Assembly: GCF_001659725.1 (NCBI RefSeq)
Contig: NZ_CP015922.1
Coordinates: 496,001 to 560,000 of the forward strand
Length of the DNA: 64,000 nucleotides
Reading direction: 5' to 3'
Origin: Polynucleobacter wuianus
GTDB lineage: Bacteria; Pseudomonadota; Gammaproteobacteria; Burkholderiales; Burkholderiaceae
A program made the position numbers and the translations under genes. The notes under the pieces were generated by a model that did no database searches, was not told the DNA's origin, and saw only the letters and a program-made list of their open reading frames with translations. Numbering within the stretch: the first letter of the stretch is position 1; each line of letters begins with the position of its first letter. Positions 44,699 to 52,853 of the stretch are shown here, in pieces.

Positions 44699-44804
44699 CA
44701 ATTTGGCCTAAAAGTGGGGGTCAGCACTACAATAGAATCATATTAAAGTAAGTCGCATTTTAGGCGATAGCTAGAACAGTTTCCTTATCCTTAGAGAGTA
44801 TTTT

Positions 44805-47210
44805 ATGTCCAACCAACAGCAACAAAATAGCAGTGTGGCAGATGCCTATGTATTGCCTTTTGAGCAACTTCGCATGACCGATGTTGAGTCAGTCGGCGGT
44901 AAAAATGCTTCATTAGGTGAAATGATTTCTCAGTTAGCCTCAACTGGGGTTCGTGTACCAACTGGTTTTGCCACTACTGCGCTGGCATTTCGTGACTTCT
45001 TAAAACATAACAATCTGACTGAGCGCATTCAACAGCGCTTGGAAGGCCTCAATATTGATGATGTGCGCGCATTAGCGCAAGCAGGTGCTGAGATTCGTCA
45101 ATGGATCGAAACAGCCCCATTTCAGCCAAAGCTTGATGAAGAAATTCGCAAGGCGTTTGCGACCTTGGATGATTCTGGCAAAGGATCCTTTGCTGTGCGT
45201 TCATCTGCTACTGCAGAAGATCTCCCGGACGCTTCTTTTGCTGGCCAGCAAGAGACTTTCTTGAACGTTGAAGGTATTGAAGATGTTCTCAAGAAGATCC
45301 GTGAAGTATTTGCTTCTCTATATAACGATCGCGCTATCTCCTACCGCGTTCATAAAGGTTTTGCCCATGCTGAAGTAGCTCTATCTGCTGGTATCCAGCG
45401 TATGGTGCGCTCTGACCTCGGCGCTGCTGGCGTGATGTTTACCTTGGACACTGAGTCTGGTTTTGAAGATGTTGTATTCATTACCTCAAGTTATGGCTTG
45501 GGTGAGACTGTTGTTCAGGGTGCGGTTAACCCAGATGAGTTTTATGTATTCAAGACTACTTTGGCACAAGGTAAAAAAGCCATCATTCGCCGTGCGCTAG
45601 GTTCCAAGTTAATTCAGATGCAATTTGCACCCAAAGGTTCTGCTGAGAAAGTGCAAACCGTTGATGTCACCCCCGAGAAGCGCAATCGCTTTTCATTGGA
45701 AGATGCAGACATTACTGAGTTGGCTAAATATGCGGTCATTATTGAGAAGCACTATGGCCGTCCAATGGATATTGAGTGGGGTAAGGATGGTCAAGATGGT
45801 CGCATCTATATTCTCCAGGCCCGTCCTGAGACTGTAAAGAGTCAAGCTGCTGGCCAAGTCGAGATGCGTTACAAGTTAAAGGGTAGCTCTAAGGTATTAG
45901 CAAAAGGCCGTGCAATCGGTCAAAAAATTGGAGCGGGCCCTGTTCGCATCATTCGTGATCCAAGTGAGATGGATCGTGTTCAGCCGGGCGATGTATTGGT
46001 TGCCGACATGACTGACCCGAACTGGGAGCCAGTGATGAAACGTGCTTCTGCAATTGTGACGAACCGTGGTGGCCGCACTTGTCACGCAGCAATTATTGCT
46101 CGCGAGTTAGGAGTTCCTGCAGTCGTTGGTTGCGGTGATGCTACTGAGCAACTTCAAGATGGCATGGTGGTTACAGTCTCTTGTGCAGAAGGTGATGAAG
46201 GTCATATCTATGATGGCTTAATCGAAACAGAAGTGACTGAAGTTTCTCGCGGTGTACTGCCAGAAATTCCAGTGAAGATCACTATGAACATTGGTAATCC
46301 TCAATTGGCATTTGATTTCTGTCAGATTCCGAATGCTGGTGTTGGCCTAGCTCGACTCGAGTTCATCATCAATAACTATATTGGTGTACATCCACGCGCT
46401 GTTCTCGAGTATCCAAATATTGATCCTGATCTTAAGCGCGCAGTAGAGAGCGTTGCTCGTGGCTACGCTAGCCCACGTCAGTTCTATGAAGATAAGTTGG
46501 TTGAGGGTGTTTCCACAATTGCTGCGGCCTTCTATCCAAAGCCAGTGATTGTGCGTTTATCCGACTTCAAATCTAATGAATATAAGAAGCTCATTGGCGG
46601 TTCACGTTATGAGCCAGATGAAGAAAATCCAATGCTGGGATTCCGTGGCGCATCTCGTTACGTTTCTGAAGAGTTTGGTGAGGCATTTGCTCTAGAGTGC
46701 TCAGCAATGAAGCGTGTTCGTGAAGATATGGGCTTAGATAACGTAGAGATTATGGTTCCGTTTGTTCGTACCATTCCTCAAGCTCAGCGCGTGATTGCGA
46801 TGATGGAGAAGTTTGGTCTCAAGCGTGGCGTAAATGGCTTACGTCTCATCATGATGTGCGAAATCCCATCAAACGCAATTCTTGCGGATCAATTCCTTGA
46901 ATACTTTGATGGCTTCTCTATTGGTTCAAACGATATGACTCAGCTCACGCTAGGTCTTGACCGTGATTCTGGCATGGAATTGTTGGCAATTGACTTTGAT
47001 GAGCGTGATCCTGCAGTTGAATTCATGATTGCTCGTTCAATTGATGCCTGTCGTAAACAAAATAAGTACGTAGGTATTTGTGGCCAAGGGCCATCAGATC
47101 ACCCAGATTTTGCACGCTGGTTGGTAGAGAAAGGTATTACTTCTATCTCTCTAAACCCAGATAGCGTAGTAGAGACTTGGGAAATGTTGGGTAAGAGTTT
47201 GAAAGCTTAA
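44805..47210 (+). CDS. ppsA: Phosphoenolpyruvate synthase PpsA
   Basis: An 801-residue enzyme making PEP from pyruvate, ATP and water, used in gluconeogenesis. An N-terminal pyruvate/PEP-dikinase ATP-grasp domain (about 15-350) is followed by the swivelling phosphohistidine domain with GGRTCHAAIIARELG (active His in the TCH motif) and a C-terminal TIM-barrel (ICGQGPSDHP near the end). AGAG lies before the ATG. Length is typical. It is regulated by the neighbouring PpsR. Confidence 0.97.
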   Translation: MSNQQQQNSSVADAYVLPFEQLRMTDVESVGGKNASLGEMISQLASTGVRVPTGFATTALAFRDFLKHNNLTERIQQRLEGLNIDDVRALAQAGAEIRQWIETAPFQPKLDEEIRKAFATLDDSGKGSFAVRSSATAEDLPDASFAGQQETFLNVEGIEDVLKKIREVFASLYNDRAISYRVHKGFAHAEVALSAGIQRMVRSDLGAAGVMFTLDTESGFEDVVFITSSYGLGETVVQGAVNPDEFYVFKTTLAQGKKAIIRRALGSKLIQMQFAPKGSAEKVQTVDVTPEKRNRFSLEDADITELAKYAVIIEKHYGRPMDIEWGKDGQDGRIYILQARPETVKSQAAGQVEMRYKLKGSSKVLAKGRAIGQKIGAGPVRIIRDPSEMDRVQPGDVLVADMTDPNWEPVMKRASAIVTNRGGRTCHAAIIARELGVPAVVGCGDATEQLQDGMVVTVSCAEGDEGHIYDGLIETEVTEVSRGVLPEIPVKITMNIGNPQLAFDFCQIPNAGVGLARLEFIINNYIGVHPRAVLEYPNIDPDLKRAVESVARGYASPRQFYEDKLVEGVSTIAAAFYPKPVIVRLSDFKSNEYKKLIGGSRYEPDEENPMLGFRGASRYVSEEFGEAFALECSAMKRVREDMGLDNVEIMVPFVRTIPQAQRVIAMMEKFGLKRGVNGLRLIMMCEIPSNAILADQFLEYFDGFSIGSNDMTQLTLGLDRDSGMELLAIDFDERDPAVEFMIARSIDACRKQNKYVGICGQGPSDHPDFARWLVEKGITSISLNPDSVVETWEMLGKSLKA

Positions 47211-47242
47211 TAAGCAATCAATATCTATCGAAGTGGTGCATT

Positions 47243-47271
47243 AAAAAGCCTAGATTGGATCTAGGCTTTTT
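47243..47271. terminator. Bidirectional terminator between ppsA and the Anbu gene
   Basis: A perfect 13-bp inverted repeat AAAAAGCCTAGAT (47243-47255) and ATCTAGGCTTTTT (47259-47271) with a TGG loop, T-rich on both sides. It terminates ppsA and the minus-strand Anbu unit. The stop codon of the Anbu gene lies inside its right arm. Confidence 0.9.
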
Positions 47272-48172
47272 TCTTGTTAACAACCTTCGTAGTAGACGGA
47301 CTTCGTTTGGTATTCGCGCGTTTAGTTGGCCTTTTGGTGGCGACTTTTTTGGTCGATTTAGTTGCTTTAGCTTTTGGCGGCTGATGATGAATCGGAATTG
47401 GCCCCATTTTTTTGGCAGGCGCTGAAATAGCGCTAGATTTATGTGCGCCACTCCAACTAGGTTCACTAATGGAGTTAAATGCTGCACGAAGCTTTTCGCC
47501 CCACAACTGATGAATCATTTTGTAGTAAGGATTTGAATCGTCCATAGTGACGAGTTTGTCTGCTTTTAAGGAGTTCTTTTCATAAACCAAAAGATCTAGT
47601 GGTAGACCCACTGAGATATTGCTGTTTAGCGTCGAATCCATGGAGATCAATGCACACTTGGTAGCAAGATTTAATGGGGTGGTGAAGCTCAAGACACGAT
47701 CTAAAATTGGTTTTCCATATTTAGATTCTCCAATTTGAAAATAGCAAGTCTCGGGAGTCGCCTCAATAAAGTTTCCGGCAGAGTAGATGTTGAATAAGCG
47801 CGGTCTTTCACCTTTGACTTGGCCACCAAAGATCAAGTTGCAATTGAAATCAATCCCCGCTTTCTCAAGCGCTTCATGGTCACGCTCATACACTTGCTTA
47901 ATTGCATCTCCAATTACGACAGCAGCATCATGCGCGTTGCTAACAGTCCATAGATTCTTGCCATTCAGTAGTTGGCCCTGAAGCAAGATCTCTTTAACGG
48001 CTTGGGTAATGGCAAGATTGCCAGCGCTCATGAGTGTGAAAAAACGATCCCCATCCTTTTGAAACAAGGTCATTTTTCTAAAAGTGCCGATTTGGTCTAC
48101 GCCAGCATTGGTACGGGTATCAGATAGAAAAACAAGACCATCTTTTAAGCACAGCCCAACGCAATACGTCAT
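47261..48172 (-). CDS. Anbu-type proteasome-like peptidase with Lys-rich tail
   Basis: A 303-residue protein of the Anbu (ancestral beta subunit) group of the Ntn-hydrolase fold. Thr2 follows the initiator Met (MTYCVGL) as the expected nucleophile, and the FLSDTRTNAGVDQ segment is typical. The catalytic domain ends near residue 250. The remaining about 50 residues form a Lys/Thr/Pro-rich basic tail, unlike the usual family length of about 240-250. It is the last gene of the minus-strand set with a transglutaminase-like, an alpha-E and an ATP-grasp protein, an arrangement known to accompany Anbu. Confidence 0.88.
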   Translation of the reverse strand: MTYCVGLCLKDGLVFLSDTRTNAGVDQIGTFRKMTLFQKDGDRFFTLMSAGNLAITQAVKEILLQGQLLNGKNLWTVSNAHDAAVVIGDAIKQVYERDHEALEKAGIDFNCNLIFGGQVKGERPRLFNIYSAGNFIEATPETCYFQIGESKYGKPILDRVLSFTTPLNLATKCALISMDSTLNSNISVGLPLDLLVYEKNSLKADKLVTMDDSNPYYKMIHQLWGEKLRAAFNSISEPSWSGAHKSSAISAPAKKMGPIPIHHQPPKAKATKSTKKVATKRPTKRANTKRSPSTTKVVNKKKA

Positions 48173-48220
48173 ACCCTTAACCTTTTAAATAATTTTTAAG
48201 GATTATCGCTGAAATCGGTA

Positions 48221-49018
48221 TCAGGGTAATCGTTGAATGGAGATGGACGCGCTAAGTTCTTCACCACCACCACCTGAGCGAACGCCTTTTACAGGGGCGG
48301 CGGAGTAATAGTCTCGCCCAATTGCTAGACGTATGTGCCGCGCATCTGTTACACAGGCATGGGTGATGTCAATACTGGTCCATATGCCTTTATCAATATC
48401 GCTACAAAAATCAACCCATGCATGACTAGCAAGATTAGGGGATTCTTCAGCAAAGAAATAACCACTGACATATCGCGCAGGAATATTGGATGCACGACAT
48501 AATCCCAGCATGATATGGGCGTGATCTTGGCAAACCCCTAATTTCATGGCGAAGGATTGGACTGCGGTAGTGGCAAAGTTTGTTTTCCCTGGTGAGTAGG
48601 CAATTAATCCTTGAATTGCCTCAGCCAATTTAAGCACTTGATCCACTGAATTTTTCTTTGGAAGACTATATGAGAAATACTCCAACATTTCATCTGTCGG
48701 CTCAGTCAGGTTAGTTTGCTGCAAAAGGTAGTAAGGAGAAACTGCCTTTGCATCATCCGAGAACTGAGATACATCTTGCGTGTGGACCTCTCCCTCAGCT
48801 TCAATCATCATCGAGGTATATGGACTCTCTTGCACAAAGACGCTGCAAATGTTGCCGAAGGTGTCTATCGAATTAGATGCCTTAATCGGAGTATTAATTT
48901 TCCACTTATCAATTTGCTGTCCAGCTGTTGCGGGTGGCGTTAAGCGTAACTCTTGGATGGAGTAGCGTACTGGTGTTTCGTACCTATACTCAGTGCGATG
49001 ACGAATTTTTAGGTGCAT
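48221..49018 (-). CDS. Transglutaminase-like protease-fold protein
   Basis: A 265-residue protein with an N-terminal beta-rich domain (1-130) and a transglutaminase-like core. The triad is visible as Cys in KLGVCQDHAHI, His in SHAWVDFC and Asp in IDITH. Such proteins act as papain-fold peptidases or amide-forming enzymes. Here it lies between alpha-E and Anbu in a set predicted to make or trim a small peptide-like product (Iyer-type amidoligase systems); the reaction is unproven. Confidence 0.85.
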   Translation of the reverse strand: MHLKIRHRTEYRYETPVRYSIQELRLTPPATAGQQIDKWKINTPIKASNSIDTFGNICSVFVQESPYTSMMIEAEGEVHTQDVSQFSDDAKAVSPYYLLQQTNLTEPTDEMLEYFSYSLPKKNSVDQVLKLAEAIQGLIAYSPGKTNFATTAVQSFAMKLGVCQDHAHIMLGLCRASNIPARYVSGYFFAEESPNLASHAWVDFCSDIDKGIWTSIDITHACVTDARHIRLAIGRDYYSAAPVKGVRSGGGGEELSASISIQRLP

Positions 49019-49035
49019 ATATTCTTTATGAAGTC

Positions 49036-50013
49036 TTAGGCCACTGCCAGTGGAATGAGATAAGCATTACTAAACTCATCTGCAATGTGATTAATGCGCT
49101 CTAAGAAGGCTTCAATAAACTCTTCTAGCCCTTGTTCAAAAACCTCGTCAATATCAGAATAATCTAGGCTTGCCTTGAGCTTGCCTAGTAAGCGTTCAAT
49201 TTCTTTGGACTGTTGATTCTTGACTTCAGAAATAAGTGGGATCAATTCATTCACGCAGCAGACTAGTGAACGAGGCATCTGTTTATTAAAGATCAAGAGT
49301 TGGGCGACCTGTTTGGGCGTTACTTGATCGGAGTAAATTTGGCGGTAGATTTCAAAAGCAGAAACGGAACGCAACAGTGCTGCCCAGTGATAAAAATCAA
49401 AAAACTCGCCATCAGTACCATCCTCAGCAGTTTTGTTAGAGCTCAATACCTTCAGTGCGGCTTGATCTTCATATTTCGTTTCTAGAATGCGGGCTGTATT
49501 ATCAGCACGCTCCAGAAGTGTTCCTACATTAATGAAGTAGAAAGCCTCGTTTTTCAGCATGGTTCCATGCATCACACCCCTAAAGAGGTGGCAACGGTGT
49601 TTTACCCACTCGAGTAATCTGCTTGGATCGGCCTGATGTCTTGCCTCAAGAATGCGTTGCAGTTCAAGCCAAGTGGTGTTTTGGGTTTCCCATACCTCAG
49701 AAGTAATCTTGCCTCGGATCACGCGGGCGTTTTCACGGGCGGCATAAAGACAGGAGACAATGCTTGATGGATTGCTGGTTTCATAGATCATGAAATCCAA
49801 GACATTCTCCCGATTGACAACGTCATATTTGCTCATGAAGGCATCTTCCAATTTGGAGATGGTGAGTAATTTCTTCCAACTTTGTTCTAAAAACTCAGTA
49901 GGTTGCGGCAATAGAGAGGTTTGATGATTCACGTCCAACATGCGAGCAGTGTTTTCTGCACGTTCTGTGTAACGAGCCATCCAATAAAGACAATCAGCGG
50001 TACGACTTAACAT
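49036..50013 (-). CDS. Alpha-E domain protein (DUF403)
   Basis: A 325-residue, almost wholly helical protein of the alpha-E family: it starts MLSRTADCLYWMARYTERAENTARM over two turns and keeps the pattern of a helical bundle throughout. No catalytic motif is known. It is always found with the circularly permuted ATP-grasp protein, and may be its substrate or scaffold. It stands 27 bases after the ATP-grasp stop on the same transcript. Confidence 0.88.
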   Translation of the reverse strand: MLSRTADCLYWMARYTERAENTARMLDVNHQTSLLPQPTEFLEQSWKKLLTISKLEDAFMSKYDVVNRENVLDFMIYETSNPSSIVSCLYAARENARVIRGKITSEVWETQNTTWLELQRILEARHQADPSRLLEWVKHRCHLFRGVMHGTMLKNEAFYFINVGTLLERADNTARILETKYEDQAALKVLSSNKTAEDGTDGEFFDFYHWAALLRSVSAFEIYRQIYSDQVTPKQVAQLLIFNKQMPRSLVCCVNELIPLISEVKNQQSKEIERLLGKLKASLDYSDIDEVFEQGLEEFIEAFLERINHIADEFSNAYLIPLAVA

Positions 50014-50039
50014 TTTCTCTAGTTTCCCTTACTCTTCTC

Positions 50040-51452
50040 TCACTCTTCCAATACCCAGGTATCTTTAGTGCCGCCACCTTGGGAGGAGTTCACTACTAAA
50101 GAGCCTTCCTTGAGGGCAACCCTGGTTAAACCGCCTGGAACCATCTTGATGGTTTTTCCAGAGAGAACAAATGGACGCAAATCAATATGTCTTGGAGCCA
50201 CGCCTGACTCAACAAAGGTTGGGCATGTCGAGAGCGCCAAAGTGGGCTGAGCGATGTATTTATCAGGATTGGCAATTAAATGCGTTCTAAATTCTTCAAT
50301 CTCTGCTTTGGTTGATGCTGGACCAACTAACATGCCGTAACCACCAGCACCATGGGTCAACTTCACCACTAACTTTTCTAAGTTGGCCAAGGTGTATGCC
50401 AAATCATCTGGCTTGCGGCATTGAAATGTGGGTACGTTATTCAGAATCGGTTTCTCACCGAGATAGAACTCAATCATCTCTGGCACGTAAGGGTAGATAG
50501 ATTTGTCATCGGCAATACCCGTACCAATAGCGTTTGCCAAAGTCACATTACCGGCGCGATGTGCTGATAACAATCCTGCAACTCCTAATGTAGAGTCAGA
50601 GCGAAATGCCAATGGATCCAAGAAGTCATCATCAACGCGGCGATAGATCACATCAACTCGCTCAGGACCTTGCGTGGTACGCATAAAGACTTGCTCATTC
50701 TTCACAAATAAGTCTTTGCCTTCCACCAATTCAACACCCATTTGTTGGGCAAGGTAGCTATGCTCAAAATAAGCAGAGTTATACATGCCTGGTGTCAGCA
50801 CAACCACATTTGGTTTCTTAACATCATCTGGTTTAACTGACTTCAAACACTCCAGCAAAAGATCTGGATAGTGTTCAACGGGAGCGATACGATATTTTTG
50901 AAAGAGATCGGGGAAGAGGCGCATCATCATCTTGCGGTCTTCAACCATGTAAGACACACCAGAAGGTACGCGTAAATTGTCCTCTAGAACGTAGAACTCA
51001 CCTTCACCTGCGCGCACAATATCAATACCAGCAATCTGCGCATAGATGTCGCGCGGCACACTAACGTTACGCATCTCTGGACGATATTGCGCATTGTTAT
51101 AAATTTGTTCGGCAGGAACAATACCCGCCTTGATAATTTCTTCATCGTGATAAACATCATAGATAAATCGATTCAGGGCCTTAACGCGTTGACGCAAACC
51201 TGCTTCAAGTTGTTCCCATTCCTTAGCGGTAAAAATGCGTGGCACTTGATCGAAAGGAATGGTCCTCTCTGAGCCTAAATCATCGCCATAGACGGCGAAG
51301 GTAATGCCTACTCGTCTAAAGATAAGGTCGGCTTCAGCGCGTTTCAGGCCCATGAGGGTATCGCTCTGTTGCTTTAACCAGTTGTGAAAAATTTGGTAGT
51401 GGGGACGCGCTTTGCCTGCGGCGTCGAGCATTTCGTCAAAAGGCAATTTCAT
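50040..51452 (-). CDS. Circularly permuted ATP-grasp protein
   Basis: A 470-residue member of the circularly permuted ATP-grasp type 2 group (glutathionylspermidine-synthase-like fold). Conserved segments include VLEDNLRVPSGVSYMVEDR and the C-terminal VKLTHGAGGYGMLVGP and DLRPFVLSG. ATP-grasp enzymes form amide bonds with ATP. It is the first gene of the set (ATP-grasp, alpha-E, transglutaminase-like, Anbu), and a palindrome upstream resembles an NtrC site, suggesting nitrogen control. The product is unknown. Confidence 0.88.
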   Translation of the reverse strand: MKLPFDEMLDAAGKARPHYQIFHNWLKQQSDTLMGLKRAEADLIFRRVGITFAVYGDDLGSERTIPFDQVPRIFTAKEWEQLEAGLRQRVKALNRFIYDVYHDEEIIKAGIVPAEQIYNNAQYRPEMRNVSVPRDIYAQIAGIDIVRAGEGEFYVLEDNLRVPSGVSYMVEDRKMMMRLFPDLFQKYRIAPVEHYPDLLLECLKSVKPDDVKKPNVVVLTPGMYNSAYFEHSYLAQQMGVELVEGKDLFVKNEQVFMRTTQGPERVDVIYRRVDDDFLDPLAFRSDSTLGVAGLLSAHRAGNVTLANAIGTGIADDKSIYPYVPEMIEFYLGEKPILNNVPTFQCRKPDDLAYTLANLEKLVVKLTHGAGGYGMLVGPASTKAEIEEFRTHLIANPDKYIAQPTLALSTCPTFVESGVAPRHIDLRPFVLSGKTIKMVPGGLTRVALKEGSLVVNSSQGGGTKDTWVLEE

Positions 51453-51515
51453 AGTTAGAAACTAATGCCTTTAAGAAAACTCGTTATAGCAATTTGAAGC
51501 AGCTTGGTGCTATAT

Positions 51516-51532
51516 TGCACTATATAAGTGCA
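51516..51532 (-). promoter_or_regulatory. NtrC-like binding palindrome upstream of the Anbu operon
   Basis: TGCACTATATAAGTGCA is a 17-bp palindrome with arms TGCACT and AGTGCA separated by 5 bases, fitting the NtrC consensus TGCACY-N5-RGTGCA. It lies 64 bases before the ATP-grasp start. No proper sigma-54 box (GG-N10-GC) is visible downstream; a TATAAC -10 with a poor -35 suggests an activated or repressed sigma-70 promoter. Confidence 0.45.
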
Positions 51533-51574
51533 TAAATGCTCAGATACTAGCTCTGAGGCCAGTCTAAGCCAGTT

Positions 51575-52027
51575 TTAAGCGTTTAAATCGCCTCTAGCGA
51601 TACGTCCTTTTTGAACTTCCCACTCGCGCTCTTTAGTTGCAGCACGCTTGTCATGCTGTTTTTTCCCTCTGGCTAGGCCGATTTCGCACTTGACGTTACC
51701 TTTTGAGAAATGCAGGTTAAGCGGTACTAGGGTATAGCCCTTTTGCTCAACCTTGCCAATCAGTTTACGAATCTCAATGGCATTAAGAAGTAGTTTTCTG
51801 GTTCGGGTGCTATCTGGGACGATATGAGTGGAGGCTGATAGCAGGGGGGTGATGTGACAGCCAATGAGGAAAAGCTCCGCCTTGCGAATAACGACATACG
51901 CCTCCTTGATGTGCACGCGACCAGCGCGGATGGCCTTAACTTCCCAGCCCTCCAGCACTAGCCCTGCCTCAAGGCGCTCCTCGATAAAATAATCGAAGAA
52001 GGCTTTTTTGTTATCGACGATACTCAT
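51575..52027 (-). CDS. smpB: SsrA-binding protein SmpB
   Basis: A 150-residue partner of tmRNA in trans-translation, which frees stalled ribosomes. An OB-fold barrel is visible with FIEERLEAGLVLEGWEVKAI and IGLARGKKQHDKR, ending in the basic tail typical of SmpB (about 130-150). Length is normal. It is divergent from ratA, the usual smpB/ratA/rnfH arrangement. Confidence 0.96.
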   Translation of the reverse strand: MSIVDNKKAFFDYFIEERLEAGLVLEGWEVKAIRAGRVHIKEAYVVIRKAELFLIGCHITPLLSASTHIVPDSTRTRKLLLNAIEIRKLIGKVEQKGYTLVPLNLHFSKGNVKCEIGLARGKKQHDKRAATKEREWEVQKGRIARGDLNA

Positions 52028-52052
52028 ATTTATTTAGCTTCCAAGATCGATT

Positions 52053-52484
52053 ATGGCAGACGTCTACAAGACCGTTTTAATTGGCCAATCAGCCGACCGA
52101 ATGTATGGCCTGGTGACCGATGTAGCGCGTTATCCTGAGTTTTTGCCTTGGTGTGGCGGGGTGGAAATTTTTGAGCAGACTGAGACTGTATTGGATGCCA
52201 AAATAACTATCAGCTTTAAGGGTATCAATCAGTTCTTTCATACTCGTAATGTGAACCATCGCCCGGAGACTATTGACATGGTTTTTGTCGACGGCCCATT
52301 TAAGCACTTCTCAGGCCAGTGGAATTTCATACCTCTGCGTGAAGATGCATGCAAGGTTGAGTTCAAGCTACATTGGGAATTTAAGAGTGTGATTCTTGAC
52401 AAGATCATTGGTCCCGTCTTTGGGCACATTGCCGGAACATTTGTTGACTGTTTTGTAAAGCGCGCAGAAGAGCTCTATGGCTAG
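52053..52484 (+). CDS. ratA: RatA/COQ10-family START-fold protein
   Basis: A 143-residue single START-like domain of the polyketide cyclase/COQ10 family. In E. coli RatA was described as a toxin blocking 70S assembly; related proteins bind ubiquinone. Visible: MYGLVTDVARYPEFLPWCGG near the N-terminus and FGHIAGTFVDCFVKRAEELYG at the end. It overlaps rnfH by 8 bases, as in other genomes, and lies divergent to smpB. The activity here is not certain. Confidence 0.9.
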   Translation: MADVYKTVLIGQSADRMYGLVTDVARYPEFLPWCGGVEIFEQTETVLDAKITISFKGINQFFHTRNVNHRPETIDMVFVDGPFKHFSGQWNFIPLREDACKVEFKLHWEFKSVILDKIIGPVFGHIAGTFVDCFVKRAEELYG

Positions 52485-52827
52485 TCGCACTATTAATATC
52501 TGGATTTGTGATGCGAGGCAGGGCAGTCCGACTTTGAGCCCTTTTGAACTCACTATCGGACCTGATGAGTTGCCTACCGTTGGTTTGGCTCTTCTTCGGG
52601 CGGGCTTGGCAACAAGCAAGGATGATCCTGCTTTGACCAGGAAAGGCTGTTTTGGAGTGTTTGGCAAGCGTAAGGAGTGGAATAGCCCAATCTACGCCGG
52701 AGATCGCTTAGAGCTTTACTCCCCACTATTAATCGACCCCAAAGCAGTACGGCGTAAGAAAGCCAACCAGAACCAGGACGCCAAATTCCAGGCTGCCGCA
52801 GCCAAAAAGAAGGCTAGGAGGCTATAA
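52477..52827 (+). CDS. rnfH: RnfH family ubiquitin-fold protein
   Basis: A 116-residue protein with a beta-grasp core (about 5-90) including GPDELPTVGLALLRAGLA and GVFGKRKEWNSPIYAGDRLELYSPLLIDPK. The C-terminal 25 residues are a basic, Ala/Lys/Arg-rich tail, longer than in typical RnfH (about 95-105 residues). RnfH is linked to RatA by conserved gene context. Its stop lies within the guaB -10 region. Confidence 0.88.
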   Translation: MASRTINIWICDARQGSPTLSPFELTIGPDELPTVGLALLRAGLATSKDDPALTRKGCFGVFGKRKEWNSPIYAGDRLELYSPLLIDPKAVRRKKANQNQDAKFQAAAAKKKARRL

Positions 52828-52828
52828 T
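52823..52828 (+). promoter_or_regulatory. -10 box of the guaB-guaA promoter
   Basis: TATAAT overlapping the rnfH stop codon, 26 bases before the guaB ATG. The -35 is not clear. AGGGG lies 8 bases before the ATG. Confidence 0.35.
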
Positions 52829-52853
52829 CTGTTTTTGCGACTAGGGGTTTTGC

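Noticed and set aside
47218..47487. A minus-strand frame with basic residues over the Anbu tail
   Set aside because: Same strand, different frame, low quality, and the Anbu frame is the continuing one with family evidence.
51480..51515. Sigma-54 promoter for the ATP-grasp operon (TAGCAC-CAAGC-TGCTT on the minus strand)
   Set aside because: The first element has A instead of G and the GG-GC spacing is one base short, so it does not meet the -24/-12 rule.
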